Assembly: GCA_035629175.1 (NCBI GenBank)
Contig: DASPIL010000096.1
Span: 124,001-188,000 of the forward strand
From: Verrucomicrobiia bacterium
GTDB taxonomy: Bacteria > Verrucomicrobiota > Verrucomicrobiia > Limisphaerales > DASXHY01
Direction: 5' to 3'
Length of the DNA stretch: 64,000 nt
The position numbers and the translations under genes are program-made. Below are positions 36,191 to 45,989 of the stretch, piece after piece. The notes beneath the pieces are model-generated. The model saw only the letters and a program-made list of their open reading frames with translations. It made no database searches and was not told the origin of the DNA. Every line of letters begins with the position of its first letter. The stretch's first letter is position 1.

Positions 36191-36457
36191 GTGGCGACTC
36201 CAAAAAAACGATTGCGTAAGAAGGCTGTGCTGCTGGGCATTGGACTTGATTCGGACGGACACAAGCGCGTGACAACGGGGCCAAACTTTGCGCTTGTGGG
36301 CGGGTCTGCTGAAACGCACGAGGTCATGACCGAGAAGGCCATCAAGATCAACGAAAGGCTGGCCGCGAAAGGCAAGCGTCTTGAGGATGTCAGCCGTGAT
36401 GAATTTGAGGAGATCGCGCATTCAGTCGGACTTCGTCCGCCTGAAGGGCAGGAATAA
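36191..36457 (+). CDS. Small basic protein of unknown function
   Basis: 88 residues from the GTG at 36191. An earlier ATG at 36155 would add 12 residues of poor quality. The sequence starts VATPKKRLRKKAVLLGIGLD and continues TGPNFALVGGSAETHEVMTE, then KAIKINERLAAKGKRLEDVS. The lysine-rich start and the well-ordered helical end look like a genuine protein, and it resembles small conserved proteins I associate with Verrucomicrobia. It lies between the terminator and nuoA, on the same strand. No function is proposed. Confidence 0.62.
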   Translation: MATPKKRLRKKAVLLGIGLDSDGHKRVTTGPNFALVGGSAETHEVMTEKAIKINERLAAKGKRLEDVSRDEFEEIAHSVGLRPPEGQE

Positions 36458-36600
36458 CCTCGGAACGTTTTTCCGGGAGCACGGGACGGACGCGCGCGAT
36501 GTGCCGTTGCTTGGCCATTCCTGCACAATTCTTGCCCATTTCTTGACGGGGCAGGGTGGCGTTGGTTACGGTGCGGCAACGTTTAAGCAAATCGTTTCAT

Positions 36601-36978
36601 ATGCCGTTTGCGGAAAATCCTTACCTGCCGATCCTGGTGCTCATTGTGGCCGCGATTGGATTTGCTTTGACGCCGTTGGCGCTGGCCTGGTTGTGGGCAC
36701 GGAAATTCTCTCCGCAGAAACCCGGACCTGACAAAAACGCCACCTACGAATGCGGCCTGGAATCGAAGGGTGACGCCTGGGTTCAGTTCAAAGCTGAGTA
36801 CTATCTCTACGCGATCATTTTCCTGATCTTCGACGTTGAAACCATCTTTCTGCTTCCCTTTGCCGTGGCATTCACCGGCCTGTCAGCCGGAGCCTTCATT
36901 GCCATGATGATCTTTCTGCTGCTGTTGGTCGAAGGTTTGGTGTGGGCGTGGAAGAAAGGTGTGCTGAACTGGAGATGA
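36601..36978 (+). CDS. nuoA: NADH-quinone oxidoreductase subunit A
   Basis: 125 residues from the ATG at 36601. Three transmembrane segments. The loop after the first contains [20 protein letters not shown], with the conserved cysteine next to the quinone site, and [13 protein letters not shown] follows in the second helix. It is part of the membrane arm at the junction with the peripheral arm. First gene of a 12-gene complex I operon; nuoB begins 7 bases later. Confidence 0.94.
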   Translation: MPFAENPYLPILVLIVAAIGFALTPLALAWLWARKFSPQKPGPDKNATYECGLESKGDAWVQFKAEYYLYAIIFLIFDVETIFLLPFAVAFTGLSAGAFIAMMIFLLLLVEGLVWAWKKGVLNWR

Positions 36979-36985
36979 CACGACC

Positions 36986-37597
36986 ATGGATGAGAGTTTA
37001 AAAAGTGAATTGCAGAAGCAGGGCGTCTTTGTGACGACGCTGGAGGACCTCTATAACTGGGGTCGCAAGAACTCGCTGTGGCCGCTGGGCTTCGGGCTGG
37101 CCTGCTGCGCAATTGAAATGATTGCGGCTTCGATGTCACGCTGGGACCTCGCCCGTTTCGGGGCTGAGGTGTTCCGGCCTTCGCCGCGCCAGGCAGACCT
37201 GATGATTGTGGCGGGGACCGTGACCAAGAAAATGGCGCCCCAGGTGGTGCGGCTCTACAACCAGATGTCCGAGCCAAAATATGTGATCGCGATGGGCGCC
37301 TGCGCGATTTCCGGCGGTCCGTTCAAGCAGGGTTACAATGTGCTGAAAGGGATCGACCGGTTTCTGCCGGTTGACGTGCACATCCCTGGATGTCCGCCTC
37401 GGCCCGAGGCCCTGCTGCATGCCTTCATGACACTGCAGCAGAAGATCGATGAGCAGAAGCTCACGGGTGCGGATCGGCCACGGCATTTGCACGCTGGCGC
37501 GCCGAGCGAATTTCCGGTGCCTCAATTCGGCGAACACGACCTGGTGCCTTCCAAGAACACCGAGATTTGGCAACCGCCCGGAATGGTTCGGACTTGA
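36986..37597 (+). CDS. nuoB: NADH-quinone oxidoreductase subunit B
   Basis: 203 residues. The N2 [4Fe-4S] ligands are visible: the tandem cysteines in [11 protein letters not shown], the cysteine in [13 protein letters not shown] and the one in [12 protein letters not shown]. It holds the last cluster before quinone. The C-terminal ~35 residues after the conserved fold are variable and hydrophilic ([20 protein letters not shown]). Confidence 0.95.
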   Translation: MDESLKSELQKQGVFVTTLEDLYNWGRKNSLWPLGFGLACCAIEMIAASMSRWDLARFGAEVFRPSPRQADLMIVAGTVTKKMAPQVVRLYNQMSEPKYVIAMGACAISGGPFKQGYNVLKGIDRFLPVDVHIPGCPPRPEALLHAFMTLQQKIDEQKLTGADRPRHLHAGAPSEFPVPQFGEHDLVPSKNTEIWQPPGMVRT

Positions 37598-37636
37598 ACC
37601 GCACGGCTCCTGCCGGGAGCCGGCTTCAAACAAATT

Positions 37637-38269
37637 GTGGAAACTCTCGAGCAGATAAAAACACGGGTAGAACTGTCAGTTGCGGGCGCGCGTTTGGAGA
37701 TCGTTCCGAACGACAGCCCCTCGGGCCAGCGTTCCCTGCTTGTCGATCGTGAGCACGGATTTGCCGTGGCCAGGTTCCTTCGGGATGATTCCGCTCTCAG
37801 GCTGGATTACCTGTCGAACGCAACCGGATTGGATTTCCTCGACGCCGAGCTGGCCGAGAAGATCAAGGTGAAGAAGGTCGTCGATGGCGTGGAAAAGGAG
37901 GTTGAGGAGGTAAAGAAGACCTTCCGGCCGGGCTGCCTCGAGGCCGTCTATCACCTGTATTCCATTTCCCTCAAGCACGGCCCGCTGGTGCTTCGCATGC
38001 GCACGCCCAACCGCACCGATGTCACGCTGCCTTCCCTTACGCCGCTCTGGCGCGGCGCGGAATTCCAGGAACGCGAGATCTACGATCTGTACGGAATTGT
38101 CTTTGAGGGCCATCCCGACCTCCGGCGCATTTTGATGTGGGACGAGTTCAAGGATCATCCGATGCGAAAGGACTACGTGGAGCCTGACGATTTCGAATAC
38201 GAGCCAACTCCGCACGACGAAGTCCTCGAACGCGCCAAGGCACACCAGGCAAGGGAGGGAGCGCCGTGA
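37637..38269 (+). CDS. nuoC: NADH-quinone oxidoreductase subunit C
   Basis: 210 residues with a GTG start at 37637. The conserved C-subunit core [20 protein letters not shown] and the downstream [21 protein letters not shown] block are present. It ends at [17 protein letters not shown], and its stop overlaps the GTG start of nuoD (GTGA). C and D are separate genes here, not fused as in E. coli. Confidence 0.93.
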   Translation: METLEQIKTRVELSVAGARLEIVPNDSPSGQRSLLVDREHGFAVARFLRDDSALRLDYLSNATGLDFLDAELAEKIKVKKVVDGVEKEVEEVKKTFRPGCLEAVYHLYSISLKHGPLVLRMRTPNRTDVTLPSLTPLWRGAEFQEREIYDLYGIVFEGHPDLRRILMWDEFKDHPMRKDYVEPDDFEYEPTPHDEVLERAKAHQAREGAP

Positions 38270-39447
38270 ACACGCCTTCGGTTGAGATTCCCGGCATTCC
38301 GGCGCAAAACTACACCCTGATGCCGAAGCGCAGCGGCAGCGCTGTTGATGGCGACTTGCTCGAGATATCGATGGGTCCGCAGCATCCCTCGACCCACGGC
38401 GTGTTTCGCATGGACGTCGTGCTTGATGGCGAGCGCGTGGTGAAGCTGAAACCCGTCTTCGGGTATCTGCATCGCAACCACGAGAAGATCGGGGAGGGTA
38501 CAAGCTATCTGGCATCCATCCCATATACCGACAGGCTCGATTACTTTTGCTCGATGACGAACAACTGGGCGTATTGCATGTCCGTCGAGAAACTTGCGGG
38601 ATTCCAGGTGCCCGAACGCGCGGAGTACCTGCGCGTCATTCTCGCCGAGCTGACGCGGCTCCAGAATCACGCCTCGTTGTGCGGCTTTCTCCTGCAGGAC
38701 ATGGGAGCGATGGGAACGCCGCTCATGTATGCGTTCCGCGAACGCGAGAAGATTCTCGATCTTTTTGAGTCCATCAGCGGCGCGCGAATGATGTGCAATT
38801 TCATGCGCTTTGGCGGGCTGCGTACGGACGCCTCGGAAGCGTGGCTGCGCGAGGCGCAGAACATCGTCGATGCCTTTCCGCGTTTCCTGGAGGAATTCGA
38901 AACGCTCCTGAGCGAGAACGAGATCATCATGGCCCGCACTCAGGGCGTGGGTGTCCTGCCCGCGAATCTTGCAATCAGTGCAAGCATCACCGGCCCGATG
39001 CTCCGGGCCAGCGGCGTCAATTATGACATTCGCAAGGTGGACCAGTACGGCATCTACGATCGATTCGAGTTCCGCGTGCCGCTGGGCGAACATGGCGATG
39101 TGTACGATCGTTACATGATGCGTGTGCTGGAGATGCATGAATCGATCAAGATTCTGCAGCAGGCTTTGAAGGCGATTCCGGGCGGCCCGATCATGGATCC
39201 CAAATCGAAGCTGCGTGGATTCCGGACAAAGCCCGGCGAAGTGTACGGCCGCATTGAAGCGCCGAAGGGAGAGCTTGGTTTTTACCTCGTGAGCGATGGC
39301 TCGCCCAATCCCTATCGATACCGCGTGCGCCCGCCGAGTTTCATCAACCTGACGATTCTTGAGGACATGTGTCTCGGGCACAATGTCGGCGACATCATCA
39401 TCATTTTAGGAAGCGTGGATATTGTACTGGGCGAGGTGGATCGGTGA
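38266..39447 (+). CDS. nuoD: NADH-quinone oxidoreductase subunit D
   Basis: 393 residues, GTG start. [20 protein letters not shown] is the family signature, with the histidine that lines the quinone pocket. [13 protein letters not shown] and the C-terminal DIVLGEVDR are also standard, and residues near [19 protein letters not shown] border the quinone site. It sits at the base of the peripheral arm with NuoB. A 47-base gap precedes nuoI. Confidence 0.95.
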   Translation: MNTPSVEIPGIPAQNYTLMPKRSGSAVDGDLLEISMGPQHPSTHGVFRMDVVLDGERVVKLKPVFGYLHRNHEKIGEGTSYLASIPYTDRLDYFCSMTNNWAYCMSVEKLAGFQVPERAEYLRVILAELTRLQNHASLCGFLLQDMGAMGTPLMYAFREREKILDLFESISGARMMCNFMRFGGLRTDASEAWLREAQNIVDAFPRFLEEFETLLSENEIIMARTQGVGVLPANLAISASITGPMLRASGVNYDIRKVDQYGIYDRFEFRVPLGEHGDVYDRYMMRVLEMHESIKILQQALKAIPGGPIMDPKSKLRGFRTKPGEVYGRIEAPKGELGFYLVSDGSPNPYRYRVRPPSFINLTILEDMCLGHNVGDIIIILGSVDIVLGEVDR

Positions 39448-39494
39448 AACCGTGTTCCCCTCGACGTGCAACGTTGAACTTTGAAGTCTGAAGT

Positions 39495-40154
39495 ATGTTA
39501 GGCGAAGCAATCATCAAAGGCATGGCGGTCACCGCCAGAAACTTCTTCGGAAGTTATGTCTCGGCGGAGCGGCTGCCGACGATCGAGTATCCGGACGAAC
39601 GGCAGAAACTTCCGGAGGCTTCGCGGCAGTTTCCATTCCTTGTTTACGATGGCGAGGATCCCAAGAAGGGGTTGCGCTGCGTGGCGTGCCAGATTTGCGA
39701 GAAAGAATGTCCGCCCAAGTGCATTTACATCGTCAAGAGCAAGGACAAGCGGGTGGATTACAAGGGGCAGCCACAGTTTTACCCGGCGGTCTTCGACATA
39801 GATCTTTCCGTGTGCATGAGCTGCCAGATCTGCGTGGAGGTTTGTCCGTTTGAGTCCATCAAGATGGACACCGAATTCGAGCTGAGCAACAGCGACCGCT
39901 TTGGCGGGTTGCTCGTTAACAAGCATCAGCTGGCCATGTCGAACGAGCATTATCATCAGATACACCCGACTGACGCGGCTGAGTCGGATGCGAATATGGC
40001 GGCGGAGAAAGCCAAGGCCGTGGCGAAGGCGAAGGCAGACGCTGAGGCGAAAGCGAAGGCTGCTGCTGAAGCGAAGGCCAAAGCCGCGGCTGCCGCCCCG
40101 AATGCGCCCGTGGGTACCGAGCCCAAACCCGCTTCGGCTCCCGCCGCGCGATGA
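39495..40154 (+). CDS. nuoI: NADH-quinone oxidoreductase subunit I with a long Ala/Lys-rich tail
   Basis: 219 residues. Two [4Fe-4S] motifs are intact: CVACQICEKECPPKC and CMSCQICVEVCPFES. The conserved fold ends near residue 165 at NEHYHQIHP; about 50 residues then follow that are nearly all Ala, Lys, Glu and Pro (KAKAVAKAKADAEAKAKAAA and on). Such tails are variable in the family but this is long. nuoE, nuoF and nuoG, usually found between D and I/H, are absent here. Confidence 0.92.
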   Translation: MLGEAIIKGMAVTARNFFGSYVSAERLPTIEYPDERQKLPEASRQFPFLVYDGEDPKKGLRCVACQICEKECPPKCIYIVKSKDKRVDYKGQPQFYPAVFDIDLSVCMSCQICVEVCPFESIKMDTEFELSNSDRFGGLLVNKHQLAMSNEHYHQIHPTDAAESDANMAAEKAKAVAKAKADAEAKAKAAAEAKAKAAAAAPNAPVGTEPKPASAPAAR

Positions 40155-40332
40155 GTTCGCACGGTTCCAATAGCATCGGGCAAGGCTGGATTTTTTCTTC
40201 TGGCGTTCTCGCACGCTCTGTTTATTTTCCGCGGTCCGCAGCGGCCCGGCTGCGCGGCAATTCCATGCGGCTTGAGTGTGCTGATTCCCATCTGCGCCAG
40301 GATGGACCCTTTTGGCGGATGGATTGGTGAAC

Positions 40333-41514
40333 ATGGCTGAGACGATCGACCAGATTTTTGTCACGCTGAAACATTGGCTCGTTGGCTTCGCGCCCGAGCC
40401 GTGGCAGCCGTACCTCGCCGTGCTCATCTCCATCGCGGCGCTGATGGGCGTGTTCGCTTCGCTGTTCGCCATTACCACAATCCTCGAGCGCAAAGGCCTT
40501 GGCCGGATTCAGAATCGGCTTGGCCCAAATCGCGTTGGACCGTTTGGTTTCCTGCAGCCTGCGGCCGACGGCATCAAGGCCTTGATCAAGGAAGACCTCG
40601 TTCCGCGTTCCGCGGACAAGGTGGTGCATTTCCTTGCGCCCCTTTTCCTGGTGCTTCCGCCATTCCTGGTCCTCGCCTTGTTGCCGGTGGGACGGAACAT
40701 GACCCTTGTTGATTTCGATGCCGGCGTGCTGTTCTTCTTTGCGGTGGCGGCGTCGATGGAGCTTTCGGTGTTCATGGCGGGATGGTCGAGCCGCAACAAG
40801 TACTCGCTGCTTGGCGCGATGCGCGCGATTGCGCAGATGATCAGTTACGAAATTCCGCTGATCCTTTCCAGCGTCACGGTCATCATGATGGTTGGCTCGC
40901 TTTCGTTGACGCAAATCGTCAATGCGCAGGGTGGATTAACGAACGGGCTCGCGCAGTGGCATGTGTTCACTCCATGGGGTTTCGCCGGGTTCATCCTGTT
41001 CATGATCGCAGCAACCGCTGAATCGAATCGCTCGCCGTTCGACCTGCCGGAAGGCGAGTCGGAAATCATCGCGGGCTATTACATCGAATACTCGGGATTC
41101 AAGTTTGCCCTGTTTTTCCTGGGTGAATACCTCGGTTTATTCGCGGTGAGCGGGCTGGGCATCACTCTCTTTCTCGGGGGCTATCACGCTCCGCTCGCGT
41201 TCCTGCAGTTCATCCCATCGTGGGCTTGGTTTTTCCTAAAGCTCGTGGTCCTGATCGCCGTGTTCATCTGGGTTCGCGGGACGCTGCCGCGCCTGCGACA
41301 GGATCAGCTCATGAATTTTGCATGGAAGTTCATGCTCCCCATGACGCTGTTGAACATCCTGGTTGCGGCGATCTGGCATTTCATGCAGCCGCTGCCGGGC
41401 ATCACACGCTGGGTCGCATGTTCTCTGTTAGTGATTGGATCCTACGTGTTGCTGGGCCGGGGGCTTGTCGATCGCGGCCGGGTTGGGCCGCGCACGTATC
41501 GTTTTGCGGAATGA
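40333..41514 (+). CDS. nuoH: NADH-quinone oxidoreductase subunit H
   Basis: 393 residues from the ATG at 40333. LERKGLGRIQNRLGPNRVGP and LQPAADGIKALIKED form the conserved N-terminal block at the quinone chamber. AEYLGLF-type, ESNRSPFDLPEGESEIIAGY and RGTLPRLRQDQLMNFAWK follow. It has eight or more transmembrane helices and joins the peripheral to the membrane arm. The 178-base gap before it shows no gene. Confidence 0.95.
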   Translation: MAETIDQIFVTLKHWLVGFAPEPWQPYLAVLISIAALMGVFASLFAITTILERKGLGRIQNRLGPNRVGPFGFLQPAADGIKALIKEDLVPRSADKVVHFLAPLFLVLPPFLVLALLPVGRNMTLVDFDAGVLFFFAVAASMELSVFMAGWSSRNKYSLLGAMRAIAQMISYEIPLILSSVTVIMMVGSLSLTQIVNAQGGLTNGLAQWHVFTPWGFAGFILFMIAATAESNRSPFDLPEGESEIIAGYYIEYSGFKFALFFLGEYLGLFAVSGLGITLFLGGYHAPLAFLQFIPSWAWFFLKLVVLIAVFIWVRGTLPRLRQDQLMNFAWKFMLPMTLLNILVAAIWHFMQPLPGITRWVACSLLVIGSYVLLGRGLVDRGRVGPRTYRFAE

Positions 41515-41529
41515 CGTTGAAGTGAAACC

Positions 41530-42033
41530 ATGACACTCGGCTTTGCCATCATAGCAGCATTGATCATCGGATCCGCAGTTGCGGCGATGACGCTGCGGCA
41601 TTTGATTCATTGCTCGCTCGCGCTCGTGGTTGCGTTTGCGGGATTGGCGGCTGTCTACCTGCAACTGCACGCGCAGTTCGTGGGCTTTGCGCAGTTGCTT
41701 GTGTATGTGGGCGCTGTCTCGATTCTTGTGGTGTTTGCCATTCTGCTGACTCGCAGTGGAGAGAATCGCGAGGAGAAGGTGTTCTCCACAAGCTGGGTGG
41801 CAGGTGTGGGAGTCGTCATCGGAGTGGCGGGTGTGCTGGTTTGGGCCGTCAGTCGCAGCGAGTTGACGAGGACTGCCGGCACGGTCGCGCCGACAGTCAC
41901 TGTGCGTCAAATTGGCGAAGCATTGATGCATCGTTATGTTTTGCCGCTCGAAGTGATTGGACTTCTCCTGACCGCGGCGCTCATCGGAGCTGTGATCATT
42001 GCGATGCACGAAAAGGAGGCAGGACATGAGTGA
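41530..42033 (+). CDS. nuoJ: NADH-quinone oxidoreductase subunit J
   Basis: 167 residues with five transmembrane helices. HLIHCSLALVVAFAGLAAVY and the conserved LLVYVGAVSILVVFAILLT helix (with the pi-bulge region) identify it. Its end overlaps nuoK by 8 bases. It forms part of the core of the membrane arm. Confidence 0.92.
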   Translation: MTLGFAIIAALIIGSAVAAMTLRHLIHCSLALVVAFAGLAAVYLQLHAQFVGFAQLLVYVGAVSILVVFAILLTRSGENREEKVFSTSWVAGVGVVIGVAGVLVWAVSRSELTRTAGTVAPTVTVRQIGEALMHRYVLPLEVIGLLLTAALIGAVIIAMHEKEAGHE

Positions 42034-42337
42034 GCTCGCGGGTTATCTGCTGCTTTCGTCATTTCTCTTCGCGATTGGTCTGGCGGGTGCCCTTACGCGC
42101 CGGAATTCGATCCTCGTGTTGATAGGCATTGAGCTGATGTTGAACGCCGCCAACCTGAATTTCATAGCCTTCTGGCGATTTGGCCCGAATCCGGAAGCGC
42201 TTGGCGGCGTGATGTTCGCGGTGTTTTCCATCGGCATAGCCGCGGCCGAGGCTGCAGTGGGGCTGGCGCTGATCATTTCCATTTACCGGCATTACCGGAG
42301 CGTGAACGTGGATGATGTTTCGAGTTTGAAGGGATGA
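42026..42337 (+). CDS. nuoK: NADH-quinone oxidoreductase subunit K
   Basis: 103 residues from the ATG at 42026, fixed by AAAAGGAGG six bases upstream. Three helices with the two conserved glutamates, in LVLIGIELMLNAANLN and AAEAAVGLALIIS. These form the central proton path next to NuoL/M/N. The stop overlaps nuoL (ATGA). Confidence 0.95.
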   Translation: MSELAGYLLLSSFLFAIGLAGALTRRNSILVLIGIELMLNAANLNFIAFWRFGPNPEALGGVMFAVFSIGIAAAEAAVGLALIISIYRHYRSVNVDDVSSLKG

Positions 42338-44430
42338 GCTGGATTGTCAAAAACCTCTGGTTGATTCCCGCGCTTCCGGTTCTCGCCGCAGCGATCAGCG
42401 CGCTTGCGCCGCAGCGAGCGAAGAAGCTGTCCGCGTCGCTCGCCATCGGTTCAATGGCGGGGTCGTTTCTGCTGTCCTTGTGTGCATTTTTGCGCGCCAT
42501 GGACCAGCCTGCCGGCGCGGCGCGCGAGGTGTTCCATTTCCCCTGGTTGCAATTCGCATCTGGTCAGAGCGGCGTCCTGCAGTTGGGCTGGGTGCTGGAT
42601 CCGCTCACGGCGGTCATGCTGGTGATGGTCACGTTTGTTGGAACATTGATCTTCATTTACAGCGTTGGCTACATGGCGCACGACCAGAACTTCACACGGT
42701 TCTTTACGTTCCTCGCATTGTTTGCAGGCGCGATGCTCGGAGTGGTGATCGCGAACAGCCTGTTGCTGCTGTTCATCTGCTGGGAGCTCGTCGGCCTGAC
42801 GTCGTACCTGTTGATCGGATTCTGGTATCACAAGCCGAGCGCGGCGGCGGCGGCCAAGAAGGCGTTTATTACAACCCGCATTGGCGACGTGGCGTTTCTG
42901 CTGGGAATGGTCTGGCTCTACTCGGCAACAGGCACGTTGCAGTTTTACACGGATAACGGGACGGGCTGCATGGAGCACACAGCGCTGGGCGCGCTCGTTT
43001 CCCAGACTACCGCAATTGGAATGGCGGTTTCGACCGCGATCGGGTTGCTGATCTTTTTTGGAGCGGTCGGCAAGTCCGGGCAGGTGCCGCTTCACGTGTG
43101 GCTGCCGGATGCGATGGAAGGCCCGACGCCTGTCAGTGCCTTGATTCATGCGGCCACAATGGTTGCGGCCGGAGTGTTTCTCGTGGCGCGCGTTTACCCG
43201 CTGATGAGCGTGGTTCCGGAGGGGAGCACCGCCGTGCCCGCTTCGTTGCAGGTGGTCACGTGGATCGGCGCCATCACCGCCGTGTTTGCGGCATCGATCG
43301 CGGTGGCGCAGAACGATATCAAGCGCATCCTCGCTTACTCAACGGTTTCACAGCTGGGTTACATGATGATGGGACTTGGAGTGGGCGGAGTCGCTGTCGG
43401 AATGTTTCACCTGATCACCCACGCATTCTTCAAGGCGCTGCTGTTCATGGGAGCTGGATCAGTCATCCATGGCTGTCACGATGAACAGGACATTCGGCGA
43501 ATGGGAGGCCTTCGACAATTCATGCCTGTGACTTTTGTGACGTATGCGATTGGGATGATGGCTCTGGCAGGCGTGCCACTTTTGTTCTCAGGCTTCTGGA
43601 GCAAGGACGAAATCCTGCACGCCGCGCATGGCTGGCAAGTGTCGCACATTCCGTTTTACCTGGGGATTGCGGGTGCCTTGATGACGGCGTTCTACATGAC
43701 GCGCCAGGTTGCCCTGGTGTTCTTCGGCACGAACCGCGGGGGCAGCCGCCATGCAGTTGAACCCAAGGGCAGTCACGCGAAAGGCCTCCACGCGAGCCAT
43801 GCGGCGCCCCATGAAAGTCCGGCCGTCATGACCATGCCGCTGGTGATTCTGGCAGTGTGCGCAATCGTGCTCGGCTTCTTAGGCACTCCCGCCTGGCCGT
43901 GGTTTCAAACGTTCCTGACGGGCGCGCACACTGGATCCGGGTTCACGTCCGACGTGGTTACCCTCATGGTGGTATCTTCGGTGGTTGTTTTCATCGGCAT
44001 TGGCCTCGGCTGGTGGTTTTATGGACGCAAGACCCTGCGGACCGCAGACCAGCCTGACGTTCTCGAAAAACTGAGGCCTGATTTCCACAAGGTGCTCGAG
44101 AACAAGTATTGGATCGACGAACTGTATGAACATTCGGTCATCGCGTTTAACGCGTGGTGGTCGCGGTTCTGTGATTTCCTGGACCGCTGGGTCTTCAGCG
44201 GCGTCGTGCAATTGCTGTCATATGGCATTGTGGGCTTGTCGTGGGTGAGCCGTGTTTTTGACGAATACGTGGTGAACCTTGGATTCGATGAGGGCTGTCG
44301 CCGGGTTGGCTTGGGCGGACGGCTTTTGTCGCGGCTGCAGGGCGGCCGCGTTCAAACCTATCTTCGGGTCATCGGCGCCGCATTGGTGGTGCTGGTGGTC
44401 TGGCTGCTTTGGGGGGGCCGGGGCTCATGA
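42334..44430 (+). CDS. nuoL: NADH-quinone oxidoreductase subunit L with an extended lateral helix
   Basis: 698 residues. Antiporter-like core intact: FICWELVGLTSYLLIGFW carries the TM5 glutamate, AVGKSGQVPLHVWLPDAM the TM7 lysine, and GPTPVSALIHAATMVAAG follows. The C-terminal half contains the lateral helix after ENKYWIDELYE (residues 589-599). Between this and the last transmembrane segment there are 72 residues, in which residues 615-634 and 641-660 look like a 26-residue-offset duplication. A His-rich loop (NRGGSRHAVEPKGSHAKGLH and on) sits before the C-terminal helices. Distal proton-pumping subunit; the extension fits a longer membrane arm with an extra NuoM. Confidence 0.94.
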   Translation: MSWIVKNLWLIPALPVLAAAISALAPQRAKKLSASLAIGSMAGSFLLSLCAFLRAMDQPAGAAREVFHFPWLQFASGQSGVLQLGWVLDPLTAVMLVMVTFVGTLIFIYSVGYMAHDQNFTRFFTFLALFAGAMLGVVIANSLLLLFICWELVGLTSYLLIGFWYHKPSAAAAAKKAFITTRIGDVAFLLGMVWLYSATGTLQFYTDNGTGCMEHTALGALVSQTTAIGMAVSTAIGLLIFFGAVGKSGQVPLHVWLPDAMEGPTPVSALIHAATMVAAGVFLVARVYPLMSVVPEGSTAVPASLQVVTWIGAITAVFAASIAVAQNDIKRILAYSTVSQLGYMMMGLGVGGVAVGMFHLITHAFFKALLFMGAGSVIHGCHDEQDIRRMGGLRQFMPVTFVTYAIGMMALAGVPLLFSGFWSKDEILHAAHGWQVSHIPFYLGIAGALMTAFYMTRQVALVFFGTNRGGSRHAVEPKGSHAKGLHASHAAPHESPAVMTMPLVILAVCAIVLGFLGTPAWPWFQTFLTGAHTGSGFTSDVVTLMVVSSVVVFIGIGLGWWFYGRKTLRTADQPDVLEKLRPDFHKVLENKYWIDELYEHSVIAFNAWWSRFCDFLDRWVFSGVVQLLSYGIVGLSWVSRVFDEYVVNLGFDEGCRRVGLGGRLLSRLQGGRVQTYLRVIGAALVVLVVWLLWGGRGS

Positions 44431-45986
44431 CGGGAATGCCTCTGCTCACCTTGCTCACGCTGCTGCCGCTGGTTGGCGGTGTGCTCGTCATGGCCATCGG
44501 ATCCGAGAACCGGAAGGCCGCCCGGCCGTTCAGCATCGGGATCAGCGCTGCCGTGCTGGCATTCACGCTCCTGTTGTTGAGCGCGTTCAATTCGGAATCC
44601 GGCGCATTCCAGTTCGAGGAGAAGCATCTTTGGATTCCCACGCTTGGGATTGAGTACCGGCTCGCCGTGGATGGATTGGGAATGATGATGCTCCTGCTGA
44701 CATCCATTGTGACCCTGATGTCGATGGTCGCATCACGTGGAGTGACGGATCGTCCGCAGCTTTACTTTGGGCTCCTGTTATTCCTGCAGGCGGGGTTGAT
44801 CGGAACGTTCACGGCGCTGAATTTCTTTCACTGGTTTGTCTTTTGGGAGCTGAGCCTGATCCCGGCTTTCTTCCTTGTGCGGCTGTGGGGCGGATCGCAG
44901 CGCGTCGCGGCGGCTGCGCAGTTCTTTGTTTACACCATCGTAGGCAGCATTGGATTGCTCCTCGCATTCCTTGCGCTGTTCCTCGGCACCGGCCATGTCT
45001 CGGATTTCACAGCGCTGGCTGCCCTGGCGCGCAGTGGAGAGTTGCTGCCGTCTGTCGCCGCGAGCCTGAACTGGGCGGGGCTCGACGCTGGGACGGTTGC
45101 GGCCCTGATTTTTGCCGGCGCGTTGCTTGGGTTTGCGGTCAAGGTGCCGCTGATGCCGTTTCACACGTGGCTTCCGGCCACCTACAGCGAAGCGCCATCG
45201 CCCATCACGATGCTGCTGACTGGAGTGATGTCGAAGATGGGCATGTATGGATTCCTCCGAATCCTGCTCCCCATTTTTCCGCAGCAACTGGAGCAATGGC
45301 GCACGCCACTCCTGGTGCTGGCAGTCATCACGATCGTTTTTTCAGCAAGTGCTGCGTTCGTGCAGCGCGATATCAAGCGAATGCTTGCGTATTCATCGAT
45401 CAATCACCTGGGATACTGCATGCTCGCGGTGTTTGCAGTGGCAACGGCCGGATCCGGCGTGCCCCATCCTCCGTTGCAAAAGGCCGCCGCATTGAACGGA
45501 GCATTGCTGCAAATTTTTAATCACGGCCTCACAGCGGCGGCTTTGTTCTGGTTCGTGAGCCTGATCGAACAGCGGAGCGGCGGGGTCCGCGGCGTTGATG
45601 ATTTTGGGGGGTTGCGGAAAGTGGCGCCGGTGTTCTGCGGACTCATGGGCATCGCGCTGTTTTCGTCGGTCGGATTGCCCGGCTTGAACGGCTTCGTTGG
45701 CGAGTTTCTGATTTTCAAGGGTGTATTTCCGTTGGCGATGTGTTCCGCCGCCTTCGCCGTGATCGGATTGCTGGCGACTGCGATCTTTATATTGACGCTG
45801 CTGCAGCGGGTATTCAATGGGCCGCTGAACGCGCGGTGGTCGAGTTTCCCGGACCTGACCACCCGCGAGCGCGTGCTGCTCGCGGTGCCGACCGGATTGA
45901 TGTTCGTTCTGGGCATCTATCCACAACTGCTGCTCGGCATGTTCAATTCAACGGTGGTGCGGATTGTGAATGAACTGCCGTTCTGA
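44427..45986 (+). CDS. nuoM: NADH-quinone oxidoreductase subunit M, copy 1
   Basis: 519 residues from the ATG overlapping the nuoL stop. FWELSLIPAFFLVRLWGG has the TM5 glutamate and GFAVKVPLMPFHTWLP the TM7 lysine (residue 239). LLTGVMSKMGMYGFLR carries the TM8 lysine. About fourteen transmembrane helices, a complete antiporter-like pump. It is directly followed by a second M-type gene. Confidence 0.93.
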   Translation: MTGMPLLTLLTLLPLVGGVLVMAIGSENRKAARPFSIGISAAVLAFTLLLLSAFNSESGAFQFEEKHLWIPTLGIEYRLAVDGLGMMMLLLTSIVTLMSMVASRGVTDRPQLYFGLLLFLQAGLIGTFTALNFFHWFVFWELSLIPAFFLVRLWGGSQRVAAAAQFFVYTIVGSIGLLLAFLALFLGTGHVSDFTALAALARSGELLPSVAASLNWAGLDAGTVAALIFAGALLGFAVKVPLMPFHTWLPATYSEAPSPITMLLTGVMSKMGMYGFLRILLPIFPQQLEQWRTPLLVLAVITIVFSASAAFVQRDIKRMLAYSSINHLGYCMLAVFAVATAGSGVPHPPLQKAAALNGALLQIFNHGLTAAALFWFVSLIEQRSGGVRGVDDFGGLRKVAPVFCGLMGIALFSSVGLPGLNGFVGEFLIFKGVFPLAMCSAAFAVIGLLATAIFILTLLQRVFNGPLNARWSSFPDLTTRERVLLAVPTGLMFVLGIYPQLLLGMFNSTVVRIVNELPF

Positions 45987-45989
45987 GCC

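Noticed and set aside
36543-36571. TTGACG-17-TTACGG as the complex I operon promoter
   Set aside because: The -10 match is too weak to call; a promoter is expected here but cannot be placed from sequence.
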